Shown: positions 27,000 to 37,313, counted from the first letter of the stretch. The stretch: DNA of 64,000 nt from Pedobacter suwonensis (GCF_900111825.1 NZ_FOJM01000002.1:310001-374000); one strand, 5' to 3'. Program-made: numbers and translations. Notes: generated by a model from the letters alone, not told the origin.

Positions 27000-27237
27000 A
27001 AGTTATTTTACTCCAATCTTTCCGTGGTTACTTATTTGCTTGATCAGCCCTCTGCAGTACTGCACCCTGCTGACACCAAAGCTTTTGTTGAGCATACTGG
27101 ATAAATTAAAAGTGCGGGGAACAGCAGAACGCGAAATATGGGTGATCAACCGCGCAGACTGGATAATTGATATTGTACCGGGTGCTGGAGACCAAGTCGG
27201 AAAAGTTGTATTTTCGGGCCTTCCCCAAACACTATAA
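27000..27237 (+). pseudogene. Remnant of a UvrA2-type excinuclease ABC ATPase (C-terminal end)
   Basis: One plus-strand frame reads SNLSVVTYLLDQPSAVLHPA followed by DT, matching the UvrA signature and Walker B region (T-Y-x-L-D-E-P-S-x-G-L-H-P-A-D-T). A one-base shift near 27083 leads into KLLLSILDKLKVRGT and then NRADWIIDIVPGAGDQVGKV and VFSGLP, the conserved UvrA end (ADWIID-GPGAG--GG-V-F-G-P). About ten residues of the EH switch region are missing, the catalytic DEP is DQP, and nothing of the first 700 or more residues is present. It is therefore a dead fragment. UvrA2 proteins are UvrA paralogues linked with DNA-damage or drug tolerance. Confidence 0.8.
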
Positions 27238-27557
27238 AAAATCTGACATTAAATCGCTATCAATCTAAAAGCGAATAGAAACCGTTAGCAATATCTTTAA
27301 AAAGTCCTTTAAAAAGAATCAATAATCTGCCGTATAGCTCTCAGATTAATACAACAGATTAAATTGAAACCTGTTTAAAGTTTGATATATCCGCAATAAT
27401 CTAAATAGGAAACTCCTCATTACTGAGACAAGCAACAAAAAACCATACATCTAAAAATGATGAAAAGTGTTCAGTTTAAAATATTCCGCAAAAATCAACA
27501 CACCCAACATGGTTATTGGAGGTGTCTTCGCGCAAAGGAGATTGCAGATTAAAACAT

Positions 27558-27634
27558 TGGTCGGGATGAGAAGATTCGAACTTCCGACCTCCAGCACCCC
27601 ATGCTGGCGCGATACCTGGCTACGCTACATCCCG
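27558..27634 (-). tRNA. tRNA-Pro (anticodon GGG), CCA encoded
   Basis: On the minus strand a full cloverleaf is formed: acceptor CGGGATG/CATCCCG, D stem GCG/CGC, anticodon stem CCAGC/GCTGG with loop ATGGGGT (anticodon GGG), T arm GGAAG-TTCGAAT-CTTCT, discriminator A and encoded CCA (27558-27560). The C1-G72 pair and A73 fit proline tRNA. Its 3' end faces the decayed region and HTH gene, the side where integrative elements normally insert. Confidence 0.97.
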
Positions 27635-27782
27635 TTAACCTTGTTGATAAGGCGCAAATTAACAGAATTTCCAAGGATATTGCAATATCCCAATTAGGAT
27701 AACCCAAGTTCTTATTATTTGCAAATTACCAAAGGTATGTCCTCAAAAAATCTGCTGTACTGAAACCAGCGTTCAGACAACT

Positions 27783-29312
27783 TTATTTAATAAAATATAA
27801 GAAGCCGCCAGTATTATTTCCCGGGCTATAGTTAAAATCGATCACAGCAGTTTTACTGGGATCTTTACGCCATGGCTTTGTCAATTGGTAAAAAAGAATA
27901 GGCTGCTCCAAGAAGTACCGTTCCGAATCATAATAGATATGACCTATATTATTTTTTTGTAAAAATTCAACAAGTGGCGCTTTTGGAAGGAAATGTCCAG
28001 AATCTTCAGTCATATTGTTTCCAACTTTCACTTTCAAGGCAGCAGCAGGGTGAGCGTCATTGTTCAAATAAATTTTCCAAATGGTAATTTGAGTTAGCAT
28101 ACCTGCCAAAATGAGAATAGCGAGAATCATCTTTCCCTGTTTGAACCGCAAATTCAATCTCAAGGCAACATAAATAGAAAAAATAATATATATCGCTAAA
28201 TAATATCTTAACGAATTGTTTGTCGTGAAAATGGAAAAAATGCATAGATATGAAATGATCGACATTGCTGGAATCGCGTCCTTCCCACCTTTTTTAATAT
28301 CTTGACAGAGAAAGTATGCGATCGTCGCCATAGTAGCAATTCCACAGAACCTGAAAATGTTTTCGACAAACTTTGGCGGTGAATAGGAATAAATATTCAT
28401 TATCAATTTATAATTACTAAACAGATCCAACAACGCAAAACCATGATGATAAAAAAATATCAATAACAGGCCAAAAACCATAAATCGTAAAATGTCAGTT
28501 TCAAACCATGGCACTAAATCCGTTTGGATGTTCGGAATTTTGCGTATTGACGATATCTCAAAAAAGAGTAAGGAGAAAACACCAAAAATCAGAAGGTATG
28601 TTGTATCGGACCAAGAGCTGCCGATGCCATATTTCATTATAAAAAACAGTAATGTAAGATTCCCAAGATTAATTAAAAATATGATAATCAGTTTGATGAA
28701 GACAAAATTTCTTTCCAAAAATGTCCAGAACAGTAGGCCAATAAGAGCTGATAGTGGAACACATAAAAAAATCACATGGTTATAAGTCCCTAGTATATTA
28801 ACTAGTAGAAAAATAAACGTCCATCCTGGATCGGGCAGTTCTAAGTTTTCTATGATCTTGAGAATACTTACTAGTGCGATCGATAAAAAAAACAACGTAA
28901 ATGTATTGACCTCCCAGGCTATTCTTGGGGATATTAATAAAAGCGAGGATTGTAAAGCTATTACCAGAAAAAAAATGCAGTTACTTTTTTTCCTAATAAC
29001 AGAAAACACAATGAGAATTGCCAGGAAATTTAATACCGGACCCGCGATCCGCAGACCAAACATTGCTGTTCCAAAAATTTTAAACGAAAGAGCAGAAGCA
29101 AGCGATTGTAATATACCCGTATAACTGTTCATTCCTAAGAGAGGGACTTTACCAATATGTAAATAGCTATCGGCTCTGATCCCCATCCAAGCCTCATCCC
29201 CATGAAGACCTGGAAGATCAGCTAATTGAAAGTTCCAGCAAAATGATATGCAGATCAGTAAAGATAACAAACAAAGGAAGCTGAGCACAGTGGAGGAAGA
29301 AGAAATTTTCAT
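27783..29312 (-). CDS. GT-C fold membrane glycosyltransferase (GT39/PMT-like)
   Basis: 509 residues with about 11-12 membrane segments. In the first external loop it has GLHGDEAWMGI, the Asp-Glu motif of polyprenyl-phosphate-sugar-dependent GT-C enzymes (PMT/ArnT type). The last 80 residues form a soluble tail after the final segment. Such enzymes transfer a sugar from a lipid-phosphate donor on the outer face of the inner membrane to glycans or proteins. It is the last gene of a four-gene minus-strand set, with 190 bases before it. Donor and acceptor cannot be predicted. Confidence 0.75.
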   Translation of the reverse strand: MKISSSSTVLSFLCLLSLLICISFCWNFQLADLPGLHGDEAWMGIRADSYLHIGKVPLLGMNSYTGILQSLASALSFKIFGTAMFGLRIAGPVLNFLAILIVFSVIRKKSNCIFFLVIALQSSLLLISPRIAWEVNTFTLFFLSIALVSILKIIENLELPDPGWTFIFLLVNILGTYNHVIFLCVPLSALIGLLFWTFLERNFVFIKLIIIFLINLGNLTLLFFIMKYGIGSSWSDTTYLLIFGVFSLLFFEISSIRKIPNIQTDLVPWFETDILRFMVFGLLLIFFYHHGFALLDLFSNYKLIMNIYSYSPPKFVENIFRFCGIATMATIAYFLCQDIKKGGKDAIPAMSIISYLCIFSIFTTNNSLRYYLAIYIIFSIYVALRLNLRFKQGKMILAILILAGMLTQITIWKIYLNNDAHPAAALKVKVGNNMTEDSGHFLPKAPLVEFLQKNNIGHIYYDSERYFLEQPILFYQLTKPWRKDPSKTAVIDFNYSPGNNTGGFLYFIK

Positions 29313-29505
29313 GGGCTATCATAATTTGTAACATTTGTCAAGAAAAAAATGTCAGTTGTTGATTTTAATTCGAAACGAATTGTATTGTAATGATCTGATA
29401 TCATATGGGTAATAAACTAGCATTAAATGAGAAATTGAAATTAAAGCTGCACGTCAAGTATATTTAAATTAGGCTAAGCTTAAATAGTTATGATCTGTCA
29501 AATTT

Positions 29506-31014
29506 TTAGGGTTTGAATTCATATAAATAGAGTACCTTATTATTTAGCTCACGGTCGTAAAACAAAGTTAGTGTTTGAACAAGGTTGCTGACGTTTTGAA
29601 AAACCAGCACATAATGCTGCTCCCTTAACAGATCGAGCGTTCTTGGACCTGTAATATCATCGTTCGAAATCAAAAGTAAACTTTTACGCTCTGTCGTATT
29701 AATATAAAAACGCGGCTGCCATATTGTAGCAATTTCATTAACCTTAACCAGTTCATGCGCATAAAACCTATCCTTCGGAAATGCCCAATCTGAATAAGGA
29801 TTAATCCCCTCCGTACAATTCAAAATTACCTTTTGGTTTTTGTATTTCCGATGAATGAATTGAGCGACCGCAATCTTGCCATTACCGGCAGGGCGTAAAG
29901 CGACGCATATAATTCCCGCAACATTGTATATGGACAGTATCACTACCACCATAAGTGATACCACTTTGAAAACTCCGGTATGCCTCGCTATCTGCTGGTA
30001 AGATAACACCAAAACAATGGGGATTAGATTGGCCAACGGAAACAAAAATCTCAGTTCTTTATGCGGAATGATTGCGTGCACAACCAAGAATGGTATAACC
30101 GCCCAAAAAATCGGATCGTTAAACTTTTTAAAAACAAGTAAGATCAGACCGGCAAAAAGAAAGATACCTATCGGGCCGGGAGAGAAAATAATATAGAAAA
30201 TGACTTCATACCATGGCAGGATCCCGTATTGTGAGGCAACATCCTGTATAAGATTTACCTGGAAATAGTTGTAAAGTGTAAAACAGAATTCTCCATACAG
30301 CCAGTAATCGATTGTAAATCCTATCATTAGAACAGCTAAAATCACCAACGCAGTTTTCAAAAGAAAAACCACATCCCGTCCACTCATAAAAAAAAACCAC
30401 AAAAACAATCCAAAAACCAATATTGCTGACTGGTATCTGAACAGAATGGCTACACCAGACACCAATCCTAAAAGATAAGCCAGGTTTTTTACTTTTCCCC
30501 GCATATCCTGCTTAATAATAGCTAAACTCAGCAGAATGAATAATCCCGACCAGCTTTCGGAAGAAAACCGTACATTAATATATGGCAAAAACCATATAAG
30601 ATAGGATGATAGGACATAGATACACCTGTACTTAAATTCAACTTCATGTATGTAAGACCTGATAAAAAATCTGATGATAAAAATTGATCCGACCGCAGTC
30701 ACGGCACGTAAAAAAAAAGCGAAAGCATATGGATCATTACATCCAAACCAGGAAGCCAGTCTCATCAGAATATAGCAAACCGCCGGCTGAATGCCTGACC
30801 TTATCTTCGCGTTAAATTCCCAAGCAAGATCAGATTCCGGGGTTCTACCCATTTTATAATTAGCAAATTCGACGATCTGAAAATGTTCATCCGCATTATT
30901 ATAACCAGAGCTGTTATAAGCGACAAACAAATATATCATCAACATCCCGGTTAAAAACCAGGTAGAGTTTTCGAGATAAATATTTCTACGAGAACATGTA
31001 CTTATGTTAGTCAT
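29506..31014 (-). CDS. GT22-like (ALG9/PIG-B type) membrane mannosyltransferase
   Basis: 502 residues, polytopic. The first loop carries NNADEHFQIVEFANYKMG, followed by SGIQPAVCYILMRL, matching the HPDEHFQ-E motif and adjacent region of the Alg9/PIG-B (Glyco_transf_22) family. Eukaryotic relatives add mannose from dolichol-phosphate-mannose; bacterial members use undecaprenyl-phosphate sugars. The C-terminal soluble tail is about 100 residues. It starts 21 bases after the preceding GT-C gene ends. The role is probably building a surface or secreted glycan. Confidence 0.78.
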   Translation of the reverse strand: MTNISTCSRRNIYLENSTWFLTGMLMIYLFVAYNSSGYNNADEHFQIVEFANYKMGRTPESDLAWEFNAKIRSGIQPAVCYILMRLASWFGCNDPYAFAFFLRAVTAVGSIFIIRFFIRSYIHEVEFKYRCIYVLSSYLIWFLPYINVRFSSESWSGLFILLSLAIIKQDMRGKVKNLAYLLGLVSGVAILFRYQSAILVFGLFLWFFFMSGRDVVFLLKTALVILAVLMIGFTIDYWLYGEFCFTLYNYFQVNLIQDVASQYGILPWYEVIFYIIFSPGPIGIFLFAGLILLVFKKFNDPIFWAVIPFLVVHAIIPHKELRFLFPLANLIPIVLVLSYQQIARHTGVFKVVSLMVVVILSIYNVAGIICVALRPAGNGKIAVAQFIHRKYKNQKVILNCTEGINPYSDWAFPKDRFYAHELVKVNEIATIWQPRFYINTTERKSLLLISNDDITGPRTLDLLREQHYVLVFQNVSNLVQTLTLFYDRELNNKVLYLYEFKP

Positions 31015-31035
31015 ATTTAACCCGACCTTAAGCTA

Positions 31036-33075
31036 TTAAAGTGTCAATATATTTATGATCTGAAATAAGCCCGATGATATCAGAAAAGCCAGTATTACAA
31101 AACAGGTTGAAGAAAACAAAAACCTGGATTTCGATAACGAAAATAGCATCGCTGTACCAACTAAACAAGCAAAGGGCAGAACAGCTGGGTAAATATACCT
31201 GAAGTCATTTGAACAGGAAAAAGGATAGTATATTCGGAACAGAATCATTGAGCCAATCATCGCCCCAATTGCTATTAATACAGGTAGATAATACCTTAAC
31301 CGCTTTAAAGCAGCGGCCAACCCCCATAAAGAATAGATCAGGAGCATCAAAAACAAAAAGCTGATTATTTTGGCCAATAATGTTAAGGCGGGGTACTTAT
31401 ACGGAAATTCACTAAAAAGGCTTGTTTTAAAAAGAAAAAACCAGAAGTTCTGCCTTCCTTTCGAATCATCAAGTGTATTGGTAAAAGGAATATCTATAAA
31501 TTCGATTGGATTAAATGTTAAAAAGTTTGAAAAAGAGCTTTCCACATGCATTTCGCTACCGATGGCATTAGCATTATCTACGAGAATTCGTGCGTTGGGA
31601 TCAGTATTAAGTCTTTCGATTTTATGATGAAATGAAAGAAAAACGGTTATTGTCATGCATAACATGAAGAGGGTTACTGTCGAAAGATAATATTTAAGTC
31701 GTTCTTCCAATATTATTTTTCCGAATAGACAAGTCCCGATTACCCCAAACAGAATAAGTCCATTGGATTTTGTCCAGACATCGAGTGCCGCTAGAAAAAG
31801 CGTTAACGTGAAATATCTTGCTTTTGGATTAAACCACCATTTGACCAAAAAATAAAACGACATGGAAAATAACAGATCAAACAAGATATCATTCCCTATT
31901 CTAACAGAAAACATTGGATTAGAACTCCAATACAAAAAGATGCCAACTGTGGCCAGATAGCATAAATTTATCTTACTCTTTAATTCAGTATTATTTTTGA
32001 GCTGATTTCTGAAGATCAAGTCAATGGTTTTTACTGAAAAAAAGCAATACACCATAAAGATGCATAAAGATAAGCTTTGAATAATTTTCAAAAACTCCTC
32101 ATAATTGAAACGGTCATGAATATCCAGTGCGTTAAAATAAAAGGCCGCGCTCCGATAGTAAAATGATGGGTGGTAAAACACCCACCCACCTGACGGCAAT
32201 GGAGCGCGGCCTCGTTCAATGAGATACTGAATATATTCCACATGACCATCGACATCGTATGAAAATTGATCATAAAAAAGTTTGTAAAGGTATTTTAAGC
32301 AGATCAAAAAGGCAATCAAAAACATGCCCGCTGTCGTTTTACCAAACAAAAAGTTCCTATACACCGAAACTATAATCGGTACAGCGACAATTAAAATAAG
32401 CTGATTGACCAAAATCCACCTCAGCAATCCGGTATCCTTCACATATCTTTCAAGGAGTATAGAAGATGAGAGCACCAAAATCTGTAAAAAACACACTCGG
32501 ATTATCACTTTGTTTTTCGCACAAAATGCATGAAAGCAATTTGATGTTGATTTCCATAGATACTTATATCTAACAAAGAATAAGAAAAAAACAAAGATGA
32601 ACAACAGAAAATATCCGTCGTAAAAAGTTGTATCAAGTATATTCAATCCATAAAGTCCCTGGTTGTTTCGTACCTTCAAAGTGATTGTATTTATACCTAA
32701 AGTAGTGAAACTCCCTACATTGAGGTAGGTTCCATTCCTATTATCACATGAATGTTTACTAAAGAGTAAAGGCGGCACATATTTGCCGTTTATTACAATT
32801 TCTTCAATACAGTCATCCGGAATAATGTGCAGTGTTCCGTTAAAAAGACGCGTTTTAAAAAATTTGAGGGTGTAAACATAAATTCCCCCTTCCCCGGCAG
32901 CCGAGGAACTAAATGGCAATCCGACACTTTTATGCTCACTATGAGGGCTTGTGATGCTTACTTTTGAAAATCCAGCTCTATTGACATTGATGATTACAAA
33001 CGAAAGGATGCAAAACAGTCCCAAAAAAATGTATAGATATCTCGTTTTAATTAACAGCATGCTATGATGGGACAT
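31036..33075 (-). CDS. Large GT-C type membrane glycosyltransferase with N-terminal extracytoplasmic domain
   Basis: 679 residues. A first membrane segment (about 9-29) is followed by a 110-residue external domain with Cys residues, then about 11 membrane segments. The loop [20 protein letters not shown] followed by HPSFYY is the acidic motif and conserved tail of this GT-C group. The N-terminal start overlaps the flavoprotein gene by 14 bases; the alternative Met at residue 6 (33060) would remove the overlap. It probably belongs to the same glycan pathway as the two genes downstream. No precise family assigned. Confidence 0.7.
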   Translation of the reverse strand: MSHHSMLLIKTRYLYIFLGLFCILSFVIINVNRAGFSKVSITSPHSEHKSVGLPFSSSAAGEGGIYVYTLKFFKTRLFNGTLHIIPDDCIEEIVINGKYVPPLLFSKHSCDNRNGTYLNVGSFTTLGINTITLKVRNNQGLYGLNILDTTFYDGYFLLFIFVFFLFFVRYKYLWKSTSNCFHAFCAKNKVIIRVCFLQILVLSSSILLERYVKDTGLLRWILVNQLILIVAVPIIVSVYRNFLFGKTTAGMFLIAFLICLKYLYKLFYDQFSYDVDGHVEYIQYLIERGRAPLPSGGWVFYHPSFYYRSAAFYFNALDIHDRFNYEEFLKIIQSLSLCIFMVYCFFSVKTIDLIFRNQLKNNTELKSKINLCYLATVGIFLYWSSNPMFSVRIGNDILFDLLFSMSFYFLVKWWFNPKARYFTLTLFLAALDVWTKSNGLILFGVIGTCLFGKIILEERLKYYLSTVTLFMLCMTITVFLSFHHKIERLNTDPNARILVDNANAIGSEMHVESSFSNFLTFNPIEFIDIPFTNTLDDSKGRQNFWFFLFKTSLFSEFPYKYPALTLLAKIISFLFLMLLIYSLWGLAAALKRLRYYLPVLIAIGAMIGSMILFRIYYPFSCSNDFRYIYPAVLPFACLVGTAMLFSLSKSRFLFSSTCFVILAFLISSGLFQIINILTL

Positions 33076-34639
33076 TTTTTATTGCCATTTCGTGATAGTC
33101 CTTTTCAGTATTGATATTCCAGATGATTGATTTGTCCTGATTTTTAGAAAGGATATGGTCAACAGCTACCATTGCAGTTAACATCGAATGGTCCTGATTA
33201 TTATATTTGTGCATTCCGTTTCTGCCGATCATAAACATATTTTTGAATGAATTGGTAAAGGAAATCAAAGTACCCATCTCCTGATATGTTCCGAAGTACG
33301 CTGGATAGGCTTTAGGCACCCTTATGATCGTGGTATCAAGTACATCCTCTTCACAAATAATACCAATCTTAACAAGCTCTGCAATCGCAAAACAAACAAA
33401 TTCATCGTCACCCTTGTTCCAAAGTACGTCGCCTTCATTACAGAAATACTCAAGACCAAGCCATGTATTATTCTCATCAGCTACCATATATGGGCTCCAG
33501 TTGTTGAAAATCTGTAATCTACCAATCATCACGTCCTTTTCCTGAATATATATCCAATTGTCGGAAATTTTCCTATTGATTTTTCGTCCGCTTATGGATT
33601 GATTGATTTTAAGTTTTTTCACTAAAAGCCCGACGGTGATAAAATCCCGGTAAGGTAGTCCATCCGCAATTCTTCTGATGTTCTCCGGAACCACATCTTC
33701 CATTGATTTTATGAGTTCCTTAACAGGCATAGTTGAGAAAAGGTAGTTTGCCCTGTATTTGGTTATTTCCCCTCCTGGAACTGCTATTACCGAAACTTCC
33801 ACCAGGTCATCTTTTAGCCATTCTATTCTGACCACATTACTGTTTTTCAGTATGGTTCCACCCTTTTGAATGACTTTTTCTGCAACCTCTTCCCAAAGTT
33901 GTCCCGGTCCGAATTTTGGATAGAAAAACTTATTAATCAAGCTTGTTTCGATTCCTTTCTGGGAAATCGAGGTTTTATCTGTTATTACCGACTTCATTGC
34001 ATGAAATATAGCTTTTGAAATTGAAAGCCCTTTGATACGCTGCGCACCCCACTCGGGTTCGATCAGCGTACAGGGGATTCCCCACACTTTCTCTGTATAA
34101 TCTTTAAAAAAAGTTTCGTATAATTCTTTTCCAAATCTATTGATAAAAAAATCTTCAAGATTTCGCTCGTGTTTTATGGGTGATAGCCTTATCCTGAGAT
34201 AAGAGAAGCCAATTTTGATAACCCTTGTTATACCAAGATTTCTAAAAGTATTAAAATTGAAGGTTACAGGATAATCAAAAAAACGTCTGAGGTAGAATAT
34301 CCGAGATAGTCTTTTTCGAACTAACATGATTTTGTCCGGAATGGATTTTTTATGATAATCAAGATCCGCTAAACGCTGAGGCGGTTCGTCCATTACAGGA
34401 AGAAACAACTGCCACCAATCCATAACCCTTTGGGACTTGGAAAAAAAACGGTGACCTCCTATGTCAAGCCTATTTCCCTTATAATTTACCGTACGGGAGA
34501 TTCCACCGATTTCCAGCGATTTTTCCAGTATCAAAGGGGAAATATGAGTCCTTTCCAGCAGCTCGTAAGCTGCGGTAAGGCCCCCAGGTCCGGCACCGAT
34601 TATTATTGCAGTCTCATTGTATTTTCTCATTATTTCCAC
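33062..34639 (-). CDS. FAD-dependent oxidoreductase, UDP-galactopyranose mutase-like
   Basis: 525 residues. The N-terminus has a Rossmann FAD-binding site [17 protein letters not shown] followed by [15 protein letters not shown] and [13 protein letters not shown], the pattern of the UDP-galactopyranose mutase / protoporphyrinogen-oxidase-like group commonly found in polysaccharide clusters. Near the C-terminus, [19 protein letters not shown] is the conserved FAD-contact end. The family makes ring-contracted nucleotide sugars or oxidises related substrates; the exact reaction here is unknown. It is the first gene of the minus-strand glycosyltransferase set. The start could be Met1 or Met4. Confidence 0.8.
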   Translation of the reverse strand: MEIMRKYNETAIIIGAGPGGLTAAYELLERTHISPLILEKSLEIGGISRTVNYKGNRLDIGGHRFFSKSQRVMDWWQLFLPVMDEPPQRLADLDYHKKSIPDKIMLVRKRLSRIFYLRRFFDYPVTFNFNTFRNLGITRVIKIGFSYLRIRLSPIKHERNLEDFFINRFGKELYETFFKDYTEKVWGIPCTLIEPEWGAQRIKGLSISKAIFHAMKSVITDKTSISQKGIETSLINKFFYPKFGPGQLWEEVAEKVIQKGGTILKNSNVVRIEWLKDDLVEVSVIAVPGGEITKYRANYLFSTMPVKELIKSMEDVVPENIRRIADGLPYRDFITVGLLVKKLKINQSISGRKINRKISDNWIYIQEKDVMIGRLQIFNNWSPYMVADENNTWLGLEYFCNEGDVLWNKGDDEFVCFAIAELVKIGIICEEDVLDTTIIRVPKAYPAYFGTYQEMGTLISFTNSFKNMFMIGRNGMHKYNNQDHSMLTAMVAVDHILSKNQDKSIIWNINTEKDYHEMAIKNVPS

Positions 34640-34979
34640 AAGTATGATCAGCTCAAATAATAGCTGAATAATATTTTAAAGAAGCGACCAGCTTATTTGC
34701 CCTTCAATGAAGTTGCCCCTTGTTGGGAGGATTGAGAATCGGTATATCATGCTCATTACAGAATTACTACACAATCCCCTATAAATAGGATGGTTCATAA
34801 TTCGCTCCTCCAGACCTGCCAGCTGTTAAAAATTAATCCGCTGATAGATGTATTCCAGTGATTCAGCTAGCTTCCAACAAAATAAGCTTAGTCATATTCA
34901 CAGAAAAGCTAAAGAGTAATTGAAGGACAGCCTTTGTAATCTTCTCTTTGTAAATTAATTCCTCATTAAAGACATCGAT
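34640..34979. other. Intergenic stretch without visible gene
   Basis: 340 AT-rich bases between the end of the membrane-protein gene at 34980 and the start of the flavoprotein gene. It must hold the promoter of the glycosyltransferase set. No repeat, RNA or small gene was recognised. Confidence 0.4.
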
Positions 34980-35345
34980 TTAATTCCTTATTTTTTTTTC
35001 TGTCCTCAGCGTAATTAGCCAGACAATCAAAAATGGAAGTAGCAGGAACAGGAATTCCATCCTAAGCATTAAAAAGCCGATCAGAAAAAAGAATGGAAAG
35101 TAGAACAACATTTTTCGGAAATAGACCCGTTTGAGAAAAAAAGGTAATGATATAATACCTACATGAGATAATAGCACCACAATCCATGAAATAATTTCCC
35201 TGTTGCTGACATCATATAACCTTAACATCATCGGGAAATCAATAAACTCATATTGAAACACAAAACTCCAGTTATGATTAATGGGAATACCAACAAATAG
35301 ACTCAAAAAAATCATACCAAAAAGCAATATCGAAATCTTCCTCAT
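34980..35345 (-). CDS. Small integral membrane protein, partner of lipoprotein A
   Basis: 121 residues with about four hydrophobic segments (about 5-25, 50-70, 78-95 and 96-113). A short, basic C-terminus (RTEKKIRN) suggests a cytoplasmic end. No family recognised. It begins 6 bases after the stop of the 515-residue lipoprotein gene at 35352-36899, so the two are surely co-translated. Equivalent small genes follow the other two related lipoproteins. Its position and size suggest immunity, inhibition or membrane anchoring for that lipoprotein; this is inference from the arrangement. Confidence 0.65.
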   Translation of the reverse strand: MRKISILLFGMIFLSLFVGIPINHNWSFVFQYEFIDFPMMLRLYDVSNREIISWIVVLLSHVGIISLPFFLKRVYFRKMLFYFPFFFLIGFLMLRMEFLFLLLPFLIVWLITLRTEKKIRN

Positions 35346-35351
35346 AATACA

Positions 35352-36899
35352 TCAATTACATTTACCTTTACCTGCAATACCATTACCTGTTGTTTTAACA
35401 GCACCCGCTCTGCCTCTCAAATCCTGACCGAAATCTCCCGGAGTATTCCTGAAAACACCGGAATAAGAACTATAAGTCCCGAAGTTCGCGCCCGCGGCAT
35501 TCATCCAACTGATCGCGGCATCAGTACAATTGTATTCTGCTAAATAGACATTTGTTAATTCATATCTTTTATTGTTGAAATCACTTTGCATTTTGTCAAG
35601 AGCTGCCTGAAACTGTGCCGCAGTGACATTCATAGTATATTTTACATCATAAACATGGCCACTATTGTCCTTGATCGCACCTGGAGAGCTCACACCATTT
35701 CCTTTTGGATAGAAACCCAGGGTTTGGCGCACATTACTTCCGTCAGCATTATTTTTCTCGAATGTCACAAATGAATGCCCGACATCAAAGTTTTCACCAC
35801 TAATCTTTTGGAAGGTAATGCCAGTTGGAACATTATATGGATTATTGGTTACTACCCCACCAGTTGGAACGACTACCCTAAACCAATCAGTCTGATTCGC
35901 ATATGGCTGATCGACATATATCGTCAACGTGTAACCTTGGGCCGCCTTGTTATCATTAAAACAATTAAGGTATTCCTGGATATCTTCTATAGCTGCATTA
36001 CCGTCAGCCAATAGCGTGGCGGAATCCAGGCCACTAAATTCAGAACTACCGCCCCCTCCATAGTCCGGGTTTCCTGATGAAGTACCACTGCCAGATCCAC
36101 TTCCACCACCCTGTCCGCTGCCCTGACCCGTAGATACTCCGCCGGGACAGGTATGACTGATATATGTATAGGTTACATGTGTAACACAGCCGTCTACTGA
36201 TGTTTCCTCCATGAATGCCTGAATGATACAATCAGGTGCCAGATTAGGTGGCATATTGATATACTCTTTAACCGAGGGGGCGCATAGTCCAGCGCTTGAC
36301 AGGGCCACTCTTGATTGTGTTCCTGTATTGACAGACATCATGGTCTTATACGAAGCGTTATTGATGCTAATGTGTGAAGCCTGCGTTTTGCCATTGATAA
36401 AATACCTGCTTGTGATAAACCGGTAATTAATATCGTATTTGATAATGCCCCCATTAAAGCCATCAATAGCCCTGCCATCATAATTCTTCAACAAGTGGTC
36501 AATATGGTCCTGAACATCATAGTCCCTTCCAATAAATTCGATGATATTCCCATCATTTATATTTGACGAAGATGAAGCAAATACAAAAAACCTACGGATA
36601 GTAAATGCTTTGTTTGCGACATATTTCTCTGGCGCGGGAACGATCAACAACTGTTTTCCCGTCGAAGACTTCAATGTATAAGCATCTGACCATTGTGGTT
36701 TTAGCAGCCCAGAAAGCCCTGAGGATTTAAATAGACGATCATCAAGGTGCTGCAACCTCCAGATCTTAGCAGATTCAATTTGCTGAGTTGGGACACTTTC
36801 CCGGTCGTGTAAATAATTATCAATGTTTTTTCTGCATGCAAAAAGAAATAGACAGGCAGCAAACAGTGCTGTCAGAAAAAGAAGAGCGTTTTTTTTCAT
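35352..36899 (-). CDS. Lipoprotein A: modular, with permuted papain-like (NlpC/P60-type) C-terminal domain
   Basis: 515 residues. The lipoprotein signal ends at LFAC (Cys22) followed by RK. Residues 23-250 form a module shared with the proteins at 39411-40964 and 42116-43522 (landmarks IESAKIWRLQ, RRFFVFA, GGIIKYDINYRF, YTYISHTCPGG). A Gly/Ser linker (about 254-290) follows. The C-terminal domain has VGHSFVTFEK (His375), TLGFYPKGNGV and EYNCTDAA (Cys458): His before Cys, as in circularly permuted papain-fold NlpC/P60-like peptidases or acyltransferases. The last residues are GKGKCN. The likely location is the periplasm or cell surface. It may be a cell-wall or contact-dependent toxin; the activity is not proven by sequence. 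Confidence 0.7.
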   Translation of the reverse strand: MKKNALLFLTALFAACLFLFACRKNIDNYLHDRESVPTQQIESAKIWRLQHLDDRLFKSSGLSGLLKPQWSDAYTLKSSTGKQLLIVPAPEKYVANKAFTIRRFFVFASSSSNINDGNIIEFIGRDYDVQDHIDHLLKNYDGRAIDGFNGGIIKYDINYRFITSRYFINGKTQASHISINNASYKTMMSVNTGTQSRVALSSAGLCAPSVKEYINMPPNLAPDCIIQAFMEETSVDGCVTHVTYTYISHTCPGGVSTGQGSGQGGGSGSGSGTSSGNPDYGGGGSSEFSGLDSATLLADGNAAIEDIQEYLNCFNDNKAAQGYTLTIYVDQPYANQTDWFRVVVPTGGVVTNNPYNVPTGITFQKISGENFDVGHSFVTFEKNNADGSNVRQTLGFYPKGNGVSSPGAIKDNSGHVYDVKYTMNVTAAQFQAALDKMQSDFNNKRYELTNVYLAEYNCTDAAISWMNAAGANFGTYSSYSGVFRNTPGDFGQDLRGRAGAVKTTGNGIAGKGKCN

Positions 36900-37160
36900 A
36901 CTTGGTTAGAGAGTTAAATCGTTTTACGAACACAAAATAGTAAATAAATAGACCAAACGCAAGTTTTAATTAATTAATTCGAAAGATAACAATTGAGGCA
37001 TTATGAGCGAAGTGAAGCTAGCATATGAAGGTATGCAAGTATCTGGTCATGCTTAGCGTCTTTAAGCAGTAGCATCTTCCAAACTTTAACGCAGGCCATT
37101 CGCCATGACGATGATCATTACAATATGATTTGTCGCGTCTATCATCTGTGAACTACTCTA

Positions 37161-37313
37161 TTATTCCGGGCATTGCGCCTGCCATAAATAAAATTCAGTA
37201 AGCATAATTGTATCGAGATAATAATACCTTAAAGCGATATAGATGTTGATGGAGATTATTAAAACGAGCAAAAAGAGAGCAGTTAGTAATCTAAAGCGGA
37301 TATTATTTTTCAT
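37161..37313 (-). CDS. 50-residue single-pass membrane peptide
   Basis: An ATG at 37313 opens a 50-codon frame that overlaps the end of the membrane-protein gene at 37303-38601 by 11 bases, a layout typical of coupled translation. The peptide begins MKNNIRFRLL, has one hydrophobic helix (ALFLLVLIISINIYIAL, about 12-28) and ends in WQAQCPE. Basic residues before the helix predict an N-in orientation. No family is recognised. It could be a subunit of, or regulator for, the preceding transferase. Confidence 0.6.
   Translation of the reverse strand: MKNNIRFRLLTALFLLVLIISINIYIALRYYYLDTIMLTEFYLWQAQCPE

Noticed and set aside
27467..27697. 76-codon frame with MRRFELPTSSTPCWRD-like text
   Set aside because: It reads across the tRNA-Pro gene; this text is the familiar false translation of a tRNA.
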